A program made the translations under genes and the position numbers. The notes beneath the pieces are model-generated. The model was not told where the DNA came from and searched no databases. It worked only from the letters and a program-made list of their open reading frames with translations. From an uncultured bacterium (GTDB taxonomy: Bacteria; Patescibacteriota; Minisyncoccia; Phycocordibacterales; CAIZLB01): 30,954 bases of DNA. Location: contig CAIPFZ010000042.1 of the NCBI GenBank assembly GCA_903864515.1, forward strand, positions 1-30,954. The letters run 5' to 3'. Of this stretch, positions 15,366-22,700 are shown one piece after another. The stretch's first letter is position 1; the number at the start of each line of letters is the position of its first letter.

Positions 15366-15980
15366 TCAAAATACACGATCCCCAACCTCCTCATAGAACG
15401 AATAACTAGAATCATCATTAATTGACAAGATTTCATAAAAACAATCATGTTTATTTACTGATTCCTTAAATTCAATAAACCAAGATGCTTCACCTTGCCC
15501 CGTCAAAATGAATGAAAAAGATTTAATGTTTCCATCCCTAAGTATAATTGGCTGATCTACCAAAATACTGATAAGAAGTTTTACAAATGATGTCCAATTT
15601 GGCTCATCTATCGTAGTTGGAGGTATTCCAAAATTATAGAAAAAGCGCTTTAATTCTTCTGCCAACTCACTCATTCTTATAAAGCTCAAGGCTTGAGATA
15701 TTTGTTGTCTATCAGCCACTTCACCGATGACAGGAATTTCAGAATCTATTCTATTTATAATTTCTTTAATTTCTGGAGTTATTTTTGTCTTTTCAGTATG
15801 TAAAACCCAATCACAATAGAATTTAATTAATGGGTACGAAAGATTTGTTTCTTCCCCACATTCTCGTTCTAAAATCTTTCTTATTTCGACCATGAAATAT
15901 ACAACTTGCGACTCTTCACTAAAAGGTTGTCGATTTAAGACCAATGAATGCAATTTACTAATAATTTCACGTAATCCCAT
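15366..15980 (-). CDS. Hypothetical protein, last gene of the flanked operon
   Basis: 204 residues, soluble, mostly helical in the first 130 (for example QVVYFMVEIRKILERE; SELAEELKRFFYNFG) and beta-rich in the last 70 (SFSFILTGQGEASWFIEFKE). No family recognised and no signal peptide. It starts 6 nt after the DUF3761 gene. TGGTATAAA, an extended -10, is formed by the last codons and stop of that gene and ends about 9 nt before this ATG, so it could also have its own leaderless promoter. Confidence 0.7.
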   Translation of the reverse strand: MGLREIISKLHSLVLNRQPFSEESQVVYFMVEIRKILERECGEETNLSYPLIKFYCDWVLHTEKTKITPEIKEIINRIDSEIPVIGEVADRQQISQALSFIRMSELAEELKRFFYNFGIPPTTIDEPNWTSFVKLLISILVDQPIILRDGNIKSFSFILTGQGEASWFIEFKESVNKHDCFYEILSINDDSSYSFYEEVGDRVF

Positions 15981-15986
15981 GTCATT

Positions 15987-16187
15987 TTATTTATACCAAG
16001 TTCTAACTCCCTTATGCCAAGAGCATGCTCCCCTATGGGTAGCATTATAGCTGTATGTACCGTCTTTACACAATGCAGTGGGACCATAATAACTTACTGT
16101 TTTAGACTTTGTTTTTGCTTCAACATTACCAACAACACCTGTAAAAATAGAGCCTATTATCACAGCTGAAATTAAAAGTTTTTTCAT
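15987..16187 (-). CDS. Small secreted DUF3761 protein
   Basis: 66 residues. Signal peptide about 1-24 (KK, ISAVIIGSIFTGVVG, cleavage near VEA-K). The mature part has the DUF3761 signature: PTALCKDGTYSYNATHRGAC and then SWHKGVRTWY, with two Cys that could form a disulfide. DUF3761 proteins are small secreted proteins of unknown function. TGATTTAAT lies 7 nt before the ATG, the same box as before the 352-residue gene of this cluster, so the operon has a second internal leaderless promoter. Confidence 0.8.
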   Translation of the reverse strand: MKKLLISAVIIGSIFTGVVGNVEAKTKSKTVSYYGPTALCKDGTYSYNATHRGACSWHKGVRTWYK

Positions 16188-16231
16188 ATATATAATTAAA
16201 TCATATTTTAAGATTATTCGGTAGATGAATA

Positions 16232-16489
16232 TTATCGATCTATTGTTTCTAAGTCATCCAAAGCTGATCCCATATCTTCATAGTTAGACCAAGTGTAACT
16301 TTTTGCATCATCAATACTACTATTAAGTTGATCTATATTGTCATTTGCGTCATCCAACGAACTCTCAAAATCATTAAGTTTGCTAAGATTATTACGATTC
16401 TCTTCTCTAAGCTTGCTGTAATCATTCCATAACAACAGCACTACAATTATAAGAAGAAGTATGATTAAATTTTTACTTTTTTCTTCCAT
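16232..16489 (-). CDS. Small membrane-anchored coiled-coil protein
   Basis: 85 residues from the ATG at 16489: MEEKSKN, a membrane helix (LIILLLIIVVLLLW, about 8-21), then heptad-like LREENRNNLSKLNDFESSLD and further acidic helix predicted to be coiled coil. I do not recognise a family. The upstream in-frame extension of 27 residues overlaps the preceding 53-codon gene in another frame and is rejected. Its start lies inside that gene (17-nt overlap including the stop), which suggests translational coupling. Confidence 0.65.
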   Translation of the reverse strand: MEEKSKNLIILLLIIVVLLLWNDYSKLREENRNNLSKLNDFESSLDDANDNIDQLNSSIDDAKSYTWSNYEDMGSALDDLETIDR

Positions 16490-16634
16490 TGTAGTAATAA
16501 AAAATATAAGTCGTCGCCAAAGCGGAAAAGAACGTCTCTCCATCATCGTATGGACCAATGAATTCTGCAAAGATTGTCATCGATATTATAAAGACAGCCA
16601 CTAGTAATATTATTTTAAGTATTTTTTCTTTCAT
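16473..16634 (-). CDS. 53-residue small membrane protein
   Basis: Not recognised. MKEKILK, then a hydrophobic helix (IILLVAVFIISMTIFA), a short polar segment (EFIGPYDDGETFFSAL) and an aromatic basic tail (ATTYIFYYYNGRKK). It starts 5 nt after the stop of the 352-residue gene and overlaps the next gene, the tight packing of an operon. Codon use is AT-rich like its neighbours. Confidence 0.65.
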   Translation of the reverse strand: MKEKILKIILLVAVFIISMTIFAEFIGPYDDGETFFSALATTYIFYYYNGRKK

Positions 16635-16639
16635 ATATT

Positions 16640-17698
16640 TTATTTATTATTTAAATCAGCATTCAATGCCGTAATTGTAAGTGGACCAACTTGCCCTGTA
16701 ATTCTAATACCTTTTATGGCTTGATATGCCTTTACTGATGTCATCGTTAACCTACCAAAAGAGCCCACACTCACCCCAGTAGGTAGAGTAAGTAAACCCC
16801 TACCAATAAGGAAAGTCTGAAGTGCAACAACGTCGGCACCAGTAGAACCACTACTTAGTTCCTTTGTGAATAAATAAGATGGTGTTGTTGTTGATTGAGA
16901 TGAACTCGTAACAGCTTGAACAATAGTACTTGTAATATCATAGACACATCCATCATTGGTTAGATTACCTTTATAACCTGTGTCACAAAAACATTTCGTA
17001 GAATCAACTGTAGATACATGTGAATTTACAGGACATGAAGAACTTTGACTATAAGTCGTTGGGTAAGAATAACTTGGTTTTTTGTAGATACAAGTTGAGC
17101 CATCAAACTCATACCCTGACATACATTCACAGTTTCCAGAGATGCTATTGTATTGAGACATCAAACCAATTTTAGCTGAACAAACCAGACTGGCTATCTC
17201 GCATTTTCCTGATGTACCTATCACATAACCAGACTTACACTTGCAATTTCCCGATAAAGAATCGTATGAAGAACCATAGCCTGCGCTATCCCAACATAAT
17301 GAGTCTGCAGAAACGCAACTACCACCACTTACGACATATCCATAGTTACATTTACAAGAAGATCCGCTACTATAAGAATTCAAAGGACATGAGGGTGTTG
17401 CTGTATAACTACTGTAGCTACTAGGCGCTGAATAACCACTACTATACGAAGATGAATTGTAGTAATTATTTAGATAAGTTGATGCGTTACCACCCGTTAT
17501 ACTTCCCGTATTTGGATTATAATTTCCAGGGTAGCTGTAGTTATTATAAGGGCTACTGTCTGGAGCTGTCCTTTCATAACTATTGACATAAGTACCATTG
17601 CTACGATAATAGCCATTTACATGGACCGCATAAACCATGGAAACTTGGGAGAAAAAGCCGAATAGCATAAATGCACCCAAAATTAATATTTTTTTCAT
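16640..17698 (-). CDS. Secreted Cys-rich protein with C-terminal peptidoglycan-binding domain
   Basis: 352 residues. Signal peptide about 1-25 (ending VYA-V). Residues 26-80 hold a VHVNGYYRSNGTYVN segment and a Tyr/Asn/Ser-rich stretch known from many exported proteins. Residues about 104-255 contain four or five Cys-rich EGF-like units of the kind CPLNSYSSGSSCKCNYGY. Residues about 283-350 are a PG_binding_1 domain (SSGSTGADVVALQTFLIGRG to GPLTITALNA), a three-helix cell-wall anchor. It is therefore a likely cell-surface protein fixed to peptidoglycan. It is the first gene of the operon; TGATTTAAT lies 6 nt before the ATG. Confidence 0.82.
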   Translation of the reverse strand: MKKILILGAFMLFGFFSQVSMVYAVHVNGYYRSNGTYVNSYERTAPDSSPYNNYSYPGNYNPNTGSITGGNASTYLNNYYNSSSYSSGYSAPSSYSSYTATPSCPLNSYSSGSSCKCNYGYVVSGGSCVSADSLCWDSAGYGSSYDSLSGNCKCKSGYVIGTSGKCEIASLVCSAKIGLMSQYNSISGNCECMSGYEFDGSTCIYKKPSYSYPTTYSQSSSCPVNSHVSTVDSTKCFCDTGYKGNLTNDGCVYDITSTIVQAVTSSSQSTTTPSYLFTKELSSGSTGADVVALQTFLIGRGLLTLPTGVSVGSFGRLTMTSVKAYQAIKGIRITGQVGPLTITALNADLNNK

Positions 17699-17704
17699 AC
17701 CATA

Positions 17705-17713
17705 ATTAAATCA
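17705..17713 (-). promoter_or_regulatory. Extended -10 box of the flanked operon
   Basis: TGA-TTTAAT on the minus strand, 6 nt before the ATG at 17698. An identical box precedes the DUF3761 gene (16195-16203). Confidence 0.5.
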
Positions 17714-17740
17714 CTTCTATTAAAAACCGCAACTGCCGCA

Positions 17741-17757
17741 CTCGTTGCAACTCGCAA
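17741..17757. repeat. 17-bp inverted repeat, left copy
   Basis: CTCGTTGCAACTCGCAA is the perfect reverse complement of 18430-18446. The pair brackets about 690 bp holding R3, a small membrane gene and a decayed gene copy. Confidence 0.75.
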
Positions 17758-17809
17758 TGTTCCCAATAGTAGGAGGATGTTTTGAGGAAATCTGTGGACT
17801 ACAGTCTAG

Positions 17810-17860
17810 ATTTTATGAACCGAATTGTGGAGGAGTTGAGATGTTTGAGAGAAATATTGA
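17810..17860. repeat. 51-bp dispersed repeat, copy R3
   Basis: Direct repeat of R1 and R2. With R2 it flanks the five-gene operon (15366-17698) on both sides. Confidence 0.8.
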
Positions 17861-17870
17861 AATAGAAAAA

Positions 17871-17915
17871 CCTCCGCCACAAGCGAGTCCTCGGAAGACT
17901 TCACTTGTGGGGAGG
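17871..17915 (-). terminator. Terminator of the 66-residue membrane gene
   Basis: CCTCCGCCACAAG (17871-17883) pairs with CTTGTGGGGAGG (17904-17915) with one bulge; an inner AGTC/GACT pairs in the loop. On the minus strand TTTTTCTATTTC follows. Confidence 0.75.
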
Positions 17916-17926
17916 GTCAATTGTCA

Positions 17927-18127
17927 TCACCATGCCTTAACCTCGATAGCCATGTAGGATTCCGATGACGCCCCAAGGGGCGTATTTTGATCGGCCTTGT
18001 ACAGAACGAAACCCACGAGGGCAACATTCATAGCAACGACAGCCAGACACGACCACATCAAGACCGATTTTGGCATTGCGGATATCATAGGCCAAATCAT
18101 GATGATGAAAATGCCCATAATCAGCAT
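17927..18127 (-). CDS. Small two-helix membrane protein
   Basis: 66 residues: a first hydrophobic segment (MLIMGIFIIMIWPMISA), a short turn (MPKS), a second helix (VLMWSCLAVVAMNVALVGFV) and a short polar tail. No family recognised. The ATG at 18127 is preferred over a TTG nine bases upstream because TAATAT lies 8 nt before it; neither has a Shine-Dalgarno site. A good terminator follows 11 nt after the stop, which supports a real gene. GC looks higher than that of the operon next door. Confidence 0.5.
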   Translation of the reverse strand: MLIMGIFIIMIWPMISAMPKSVLMWSCLAVVAMNVALVGFVLYKADQNTPLGASSESYMAIEVKAW

Positions 18128-18236
18128 ACCAGCCAATATTAGATTAGGCCAGTTACAGATGATGAGGTTGATTCAATAACGGACAGTAATCTCATTGATG
18201 TATGGGGTTGGTGTTATTTTCTGCAGCTCTGTTCAT

Positions 18237-18282
18237 GACTGCATTTTTCAAGATTCATAAATATCCTCAAAGATGCAGTCAA
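18237..18282 (-). repeat. Second copy of the cyclotransferase-downstream stem-loop
   Basis: GACTGCAT (18237-18244) pairs with ATGCAGTC (18273-18280). Positions 18256-18282 are identical to 7939-7965. The stem is longer here than in the first copy. Confidence 0.75.
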
Positions 18283-18352
18283 AACACTTAATTCCTCAAG
18301 GTTCAATTACACTGTATACTTTAACACATATTTATATTCTGTCCATAGTCAC
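18283..18352 (-). pseudogene. Decayed 3' end of a cyclotransferase-like gene copy
   Basis: Aligns to the last 19 codons of the intact gene at 7978-8352: 14 identical bases at 18298-18311 (against 7980-7993) and GTCCATAG at 18341-18348, with the stop codon in the matching place (TGA here, TAA there). An in-frame TAA and frame shifts break it, and nothing similar continues upstream. Confidence 0.7.
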
Positions 18353-18429
18353 ACTTTATTCTAATCATTTTCAACAGCCTTCATTTTATAGTTCCTAAGG
18401 AACGAAAAACTCCGACCCTATTGAATGCC

Positions 18430-18446
18430 TTGCGAGTTGCAACGAG
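18430..18446. repeat. 17-bp inverted repeat, right copy
   Basis: Perfect reverse complement of 17741-17757. A short hairpin (CGATTTCC with GGAAATCG) follows just to its right. Confidence 0.75.
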
Positions 18447-18486
18447 CAGGCGATTTCCTGTCGACGGAAATCGAATTTTCAGAAGA

Positions 18487-18519
18487 AAATCTCCGTGCTT
18501 TTCATGGCAGGGAGATTTT
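18487..18519 (-). terminator. Hairpin after tRNA-Ala
   Basis: AAAATCTCC pairs with GGAGATTTT. On the minus strand the second arm ends in TTTTCTTCTG, 12 nt beyond the tRNA 3' end, a likely tRNA terminator. Confidence 0.55.
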
Positions 18520-18535
18520 GAGTGAATCTGTGGAC
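18511..18535. repeat. tRNA-Ala 3' flank repeated at 17774-17798
   Basis: 21 of 25 bases match 17774-17798, and the match includes the last five bases of the tRNA gene. This is the pattern expected of an attachment-site-like duplication beside a tRNA 3' end. Confidence 0.55.
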
Positions 18536-18603
18536 CCGACAGGACTCGAACCTGCCACCCCCTCAGTGCAAGTGAGGTGCTCTACCAGATGAGCTACGGG
18601 CCC
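18531..18603 (-). tRNA. tRNA-Ala (UGC)
   Basis: On the minus strand: acceptor GGGCCCG pairing with CGGGTCC (one G-T), D arm GCTC/GAGC, anticodon stem CCTCA/TGAGG around loop CTTGCAC (anticodon TGC), T arm with loop TTCGAGT, discriminator A. The CCA end is not encoded (CAG follows). Confidence 0.97.
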
Positions 18604-18645
18604 GTTTTGTTTTTTTGTTTATTTAATTGTGAAAGTATTATAGCT

Positions 18646-19647
18646 CTATTTCCTTCCTAATGCAAGCTTCAAAATATGGCCAAGAAACTCATGCGCTTTT
18701 ACCCCAACAGAGCTAAGTGATTTAAAGATGGTTGCCTCCTCTTGTAGACTTGGCTGGGTATTAACCTCTAATAAATATACCCCACGTCTTGGGTGTATCA
18801 AAAAGTCAAAAGTACCATAATGTCTAAGGTTAAAATACTCTTTAATACTCCTTACTGCATTCTCTATTATCCCCTTCTCCTCTTCTGTAATCATTGCGGG
18901 AGCTTCATAATTATACGATCCAGAATTTTTAGCTGACCAATTAAAATGTCCCCCACTTTTTTCACTATGCTTAACTTGAACTGGAATTGTATTGTACAAA
19001 TCTTGACCTCTGAAGTCTTCAATGAAACCAGAGATGATTTCCTTGCCAGTCAAGTACTCCTCTACTACAATTTCTTCACTAAATCCTCTAGTGTGTTCAA
19101 GTGCGTCAATTAATTCGTGAAAATTATTAGCAACAGAAACACCAAGAGAAGAACCGGAACTTCTAGGCTTAACAATCACTGGCATAGGAAAACTTTTAAA
19201 TAGATCATGTGCGATAGGCTCCACATCTTCATCCAACTTTATTTTTATTTCTTTATAATATGGAGATTTGATTCCAAGATTTTTGAAATGCTCTTTTGCT
19301 AAAGCTTTATTTAATGCCATTGCAGAACCCAATGCTTTTGTACCAGTATATGGCTTTGCAAATGAATCTAATATCCCCTGTACCCTTCCATCTCCACCGT
19401 ATGCTCCATGCATAGCATTAAATAAGACATCCACCCTACTAACTGCCTCCTCAGGCGTCACAGGAGAGCCTGCAACATGCCAAACACTGTCTCTATCTAC
19501 AAATATATCAACAGGTTCATATTCTTCACATAACGGCTCTTTTTTAAGTAGACTTAAAATATGCTTCCCTGTAGTTAGAGATATATCATATTCTTGGGAT
19601 GGCCCACCTCGCAGAACTCCTACTTTAGTTTTTGTTCTATATAACAT
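18646..19647 (-). CDS. ddl: D-alanine--D-alanine ligase
   Basis: Joins two D-Ala with ATP to make the dipeptide of the peptidoglycan stem. 333 residues, full length for Ddl. The N-terminal domain has VLRGGPSQEYDISL (the substrate Glu is E19); MHGAYGGDGRVQG corresponds to the HG..GEDG/Q loop; KPRSSGSSLGVS is the ATP-grasp Lys and glycine-rich loop; VVEEYLTGKE holds the adenine-side glutamates; DFLIHPRRGVYLLEVNTQP supplies the Mg-binding Glu and Asn. TGCTATAAT lies 6 nt before the ATG, so the message should be leaderless. It sits alone between tRNA-Ala and the large surface protein gene. Confidence 0.93.
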   Translation of the reverse strand: MLYRTKTKVGVLRGGPSQEYDISLTTGKHILSLLKKEPLCEEYEPVDIFVDRDSVWHVAGSPVTPEEAVSRVDVLFNAMHGAYGGDGRVQGILDSFAKPYTGTKALGSAMALNKALAKEHFKNLGIKSPYYKEIKIKLDEDVEPIAHDLFKSFPMPVIVKPRSSGSSLGVSVANNFHELIDALEHTRGFSEEIVVEEYLTGKEIISGFIEDFRGQDLYNTIPVQVKHSEKSGGHFNWSAKNSGSYNYEAPAMITEEEKGIIENAVRSIKEYFNLRHYGTFDFLIHPRRGVYLLEVNTQPSLQEEATIFKSLSSVGVKAHEFLGHILKLALGRK

Positions 19648-19653
19648 ATTTGA

Positions 19654-19662
19654 ATTATAGCA
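19654..19662 (-). promoter_or_regulatory. Extended -10 box of ddl, leaderless
   Basis: TGC-TATAAT on the minus strand, 6 nt before the ATG at 19647. Confidence 0.7.
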
Positions 19663-19677
19663 CGACGAAAAGCATAA

Positions 19678-19686
19678 TTATCCACA
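19678..19686 (+). promoter_or_regulatory. Consensus DnaA-box sequence upstream of ddl
   Basis: TTATCCACA matches the classical DnaA box exactly. It is single and lies in the ddl promoter region, about 16 nt upstream of the -10. A chance match is possible in a window of this size. Confidence 0.35.
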
Positions 19687-19691
19687 AAACA

Positions 19692-19722
19692 AAAATTCCA
19701 ACATTTTTAGTGTTGAAATTTT
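19692..19722 (-). terminator. Terminator of the large surface protein gene
   Basis: AAAATTCCAACA pairs with TGTTGAAATTTT (one mismatch). On the minus strand AATTTTTGTTTTG follows. It is 43 nt after the stop at 19765. Confidence 0.75.
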
Positions 19723-19764
19723 GCTGTAAAGATCATTTACAATACTTTCAGGTAAATAATCTGA

Positions 19765-22700
19765 TTACCTCTCTATTACAGTTGGAGCTTTTGAACATCT
19801 AGCGGGCAGAGAAGCTGAAAGGCCTCCAGGTTCAATAGCTGTTCCATCAGACTTTGTTCCTCCAACGTAATTCAAATCACAGTATAGAGTATGCTTACCA
19901 ATAACACCTTTTATTATAAATGAGTCAACAGGTGAAACCGATACACCGGTAGCACTATTATCAACATAACAAGAGTTTACTGTTACATCATTATAGGTAT
20001 TTCCGTCACCATCTTTAACAATAGATTTAACATAACCATTGAACTTACATTTATTATCAGTACCTGCCCAATTTGGATTTGCATAAAACTTAATCCCTTC
20101 CGTCACCCCAGAACTAATTGTAGTTATAGGTGGACAATTTTGGGTTATGTTACTACTACCAAGACTCAAAATAACACTTTGTTCTGAGACCGCATCAGGT
20201 GGACCAACCTTATATGCTTGTATAGTATATGAATCAGAGGCTGAACTGAAACCTGTATCTGACCAAGTTAATGCTGACCCAACATCAGAGCCTGTTGATG
20301 CTCCATTCTTATATACAATATATCCATCAGCATTTAGAACTTGAGTCCAAGAGATATTTAAATTACTTTGACAGTAAGTAGCGGTAGGCTCTGGTCTTTC
20401 CAATGTTACAGCATCTTCAGCTGGTAATATTAAAATATCCTTTCTTACCCATTCTGAAGGTGTATGACTCACGGTATCTACTGCCCTTACAGCAAAAGTA
20501 GAAGTACCTAGTGCACTCCACGCATTTGAAGATGATACAGAAACACCATACTCAACCTCAGGAGAATTAAAATCTCCAGTACTATCACCTGTTCCATCAT
20601 TATCCCAATCAAATAGATAATAAACTTTGGAGGTCTGCGCTTGTGCAAATACTTTTTTCACAGCAAAAATTACTGAACCAAGCATTGACTTAGATTCACC
20701 CTTTGCGGTTATTACATTAGATACTGCGGAATATGTTGCTTGTTGATTTATACGCACAGAGTCAGGTCCTGTAATAACTGGGCTTGAAGGTTTTCTGTTT
20801 GTAGGTGCACCGGAGATGTTCACATTTAGACTGTATAATGATTCTCTGAAATCAAGTCTATAGGGATTAGTGTATTCGCCAGGAGCGTTTGTGACAGGAA
20901 TATTTGAATCTGTTTTTCTAGACGCAAGATAATCTGCCTTTGTAGCATAACACTTGTTTGTTTGTGGATTATAATATGGATAAGAAGCAGAACATCTTAC
21001 AATATTCCTATCACCAGCAGTAAGACGCAATCCACCAAAAGTCACATCGCAATTACCATTACCTACAATACATGTGTCCACACCTGTATCTGTTGTTGGA
21101 TAAGGCCAGGGATTAACCGTCATTGTCGTTATTTCATGGAGAGCTATATTATTTGTATAACAAACATTTGGATTTGCAGACCATCTCCATCCGTAATAGA
21201 AATAACCATATGTTGGAGAATAGAACATATTTATCTTTTTATTTCCAGAGTTAAGAGGTTTACAGAAACTTCTACCTGGATACTCACATTCCCAATTATC
21301 TTCATCGGGACTTAATATGTCATTAGCCACTGTATTTGGAGGATTAGTTACAAGATTGTCACTGAATGCAATTTTCTTATCTGGAGGTTTGACGGAAAGC
21401 GGTATAAAGACATCAATATTTTTAGTTTTATTTCCATCGGCAACATCAACAAAAGGTACTGTGGTAACAAAATTTTTACCACTAAGACCTGGGCTACAAA
21501 CCTGACCACTCGGATACGCAGCGTTATCAATCCAAGATCCAAGAGGTGTATCTTCCGTATAACCAGTACCATTCCAAGATATATTAGTTGAAGTTGATGA
21601 AGTCCTATCAAAATTAAAATATAATTTTGTTAGAAGTGGCATTGTATCACCCTCCTTTACAAGCTTACCGTCTTCATATCTAACAGAAGAATCATAATTT
21701 ATTTGAGAAGAAAAATTATCAAGCGCCTTAGCCCATCTACCTCCGTCTAGATTACTAGTGATGGATGTTGTTGCCCAGTAATAGAGCGCGGTGCTACTTC
21801 CAGAGGGATTAAAAATGGACGCTCCATAGTTGTAAGGTGTCCAAAAATAAATAGGTGGGGGTGGAGGTGGAACATCAGAAGTATCTTCATCAATACCAAT
21901 AAAAAGAAAGGCGTTTCTAATTAATTGACTTTGTCCTTCCCAACAAATAGTATTGACCCACATATCTTTCCAACCAGCACTTGATCTAGGAGTTTCAAAC
22001 ATAATTCTATTATTTGTACGCTCCAAGAAACTAGATTTTGGTATAGTAATATTACCAAGAGTCAGACTCTTAACAAATTTCAAATTCTCTCCAGTAAGAG
22101 TAACTATCGTTCCACCAGTAGTTGGCCCGCTTCCAGGACTTATAGTTTGTACGTTAGGTGGCAAGCATTTAAACTTAAAGCGATATGTTGCAATACATTT
22201 TTTATTCACATCAAGACCCTCTAGTGTTATAAAAGGCCTTGCTTCATCACTCATTAAACGTTGCATTTCTAGTGTTATCAGACTAGGGCTTTGAAAAGGA
22301 GTACGGTGTGCAAAACTCACACCACCATCTCTTGGACCCTCACCCCAAACAGGTTGATAACTCGTAACCTTTACGTTAGCAACCTCATTCAATCTGGAAC
22401 CCTGAAAATTTACAAAAACTGTATCCTTCGGCCAAGGGTTACAATCTTCTTGATCAATACAAATTATATCTTCTTTTGGATTCCAATCTGTCACTTGAAA
22501 ACAACCATCATCACCACCGGTATAAACATCGTCATAACCGCTATCACTACCACTATCGCTACCACTACCACTATCATATCCTGTTCCACTATCATAAGTC
22601 TGTGCATAAACACCAGATGTCAAAAGCATAGATGAAGCTAGAGACAGTGCAATAATTAATATTTTTAATTTATTTTTCATAATTTTTGACAACAACTTCT

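Noticed and set aside
17745..17957. Plus-strand frame of 70 codons across R3
   Set aside because: It overlaps the inverted repeat, R3 and the terminator hairpin, and the opposite strand holds the better supported small membrane gene.
17968..17983. ACGCCCC-AA-GGGGCGT palindrome followed by ATTTT as a plus-strand terminator
   Set aside because: The 2-nt gap is too small for a full loop, and it lies inside the small membrane gene on the other strand with no plus-strand gene before it.
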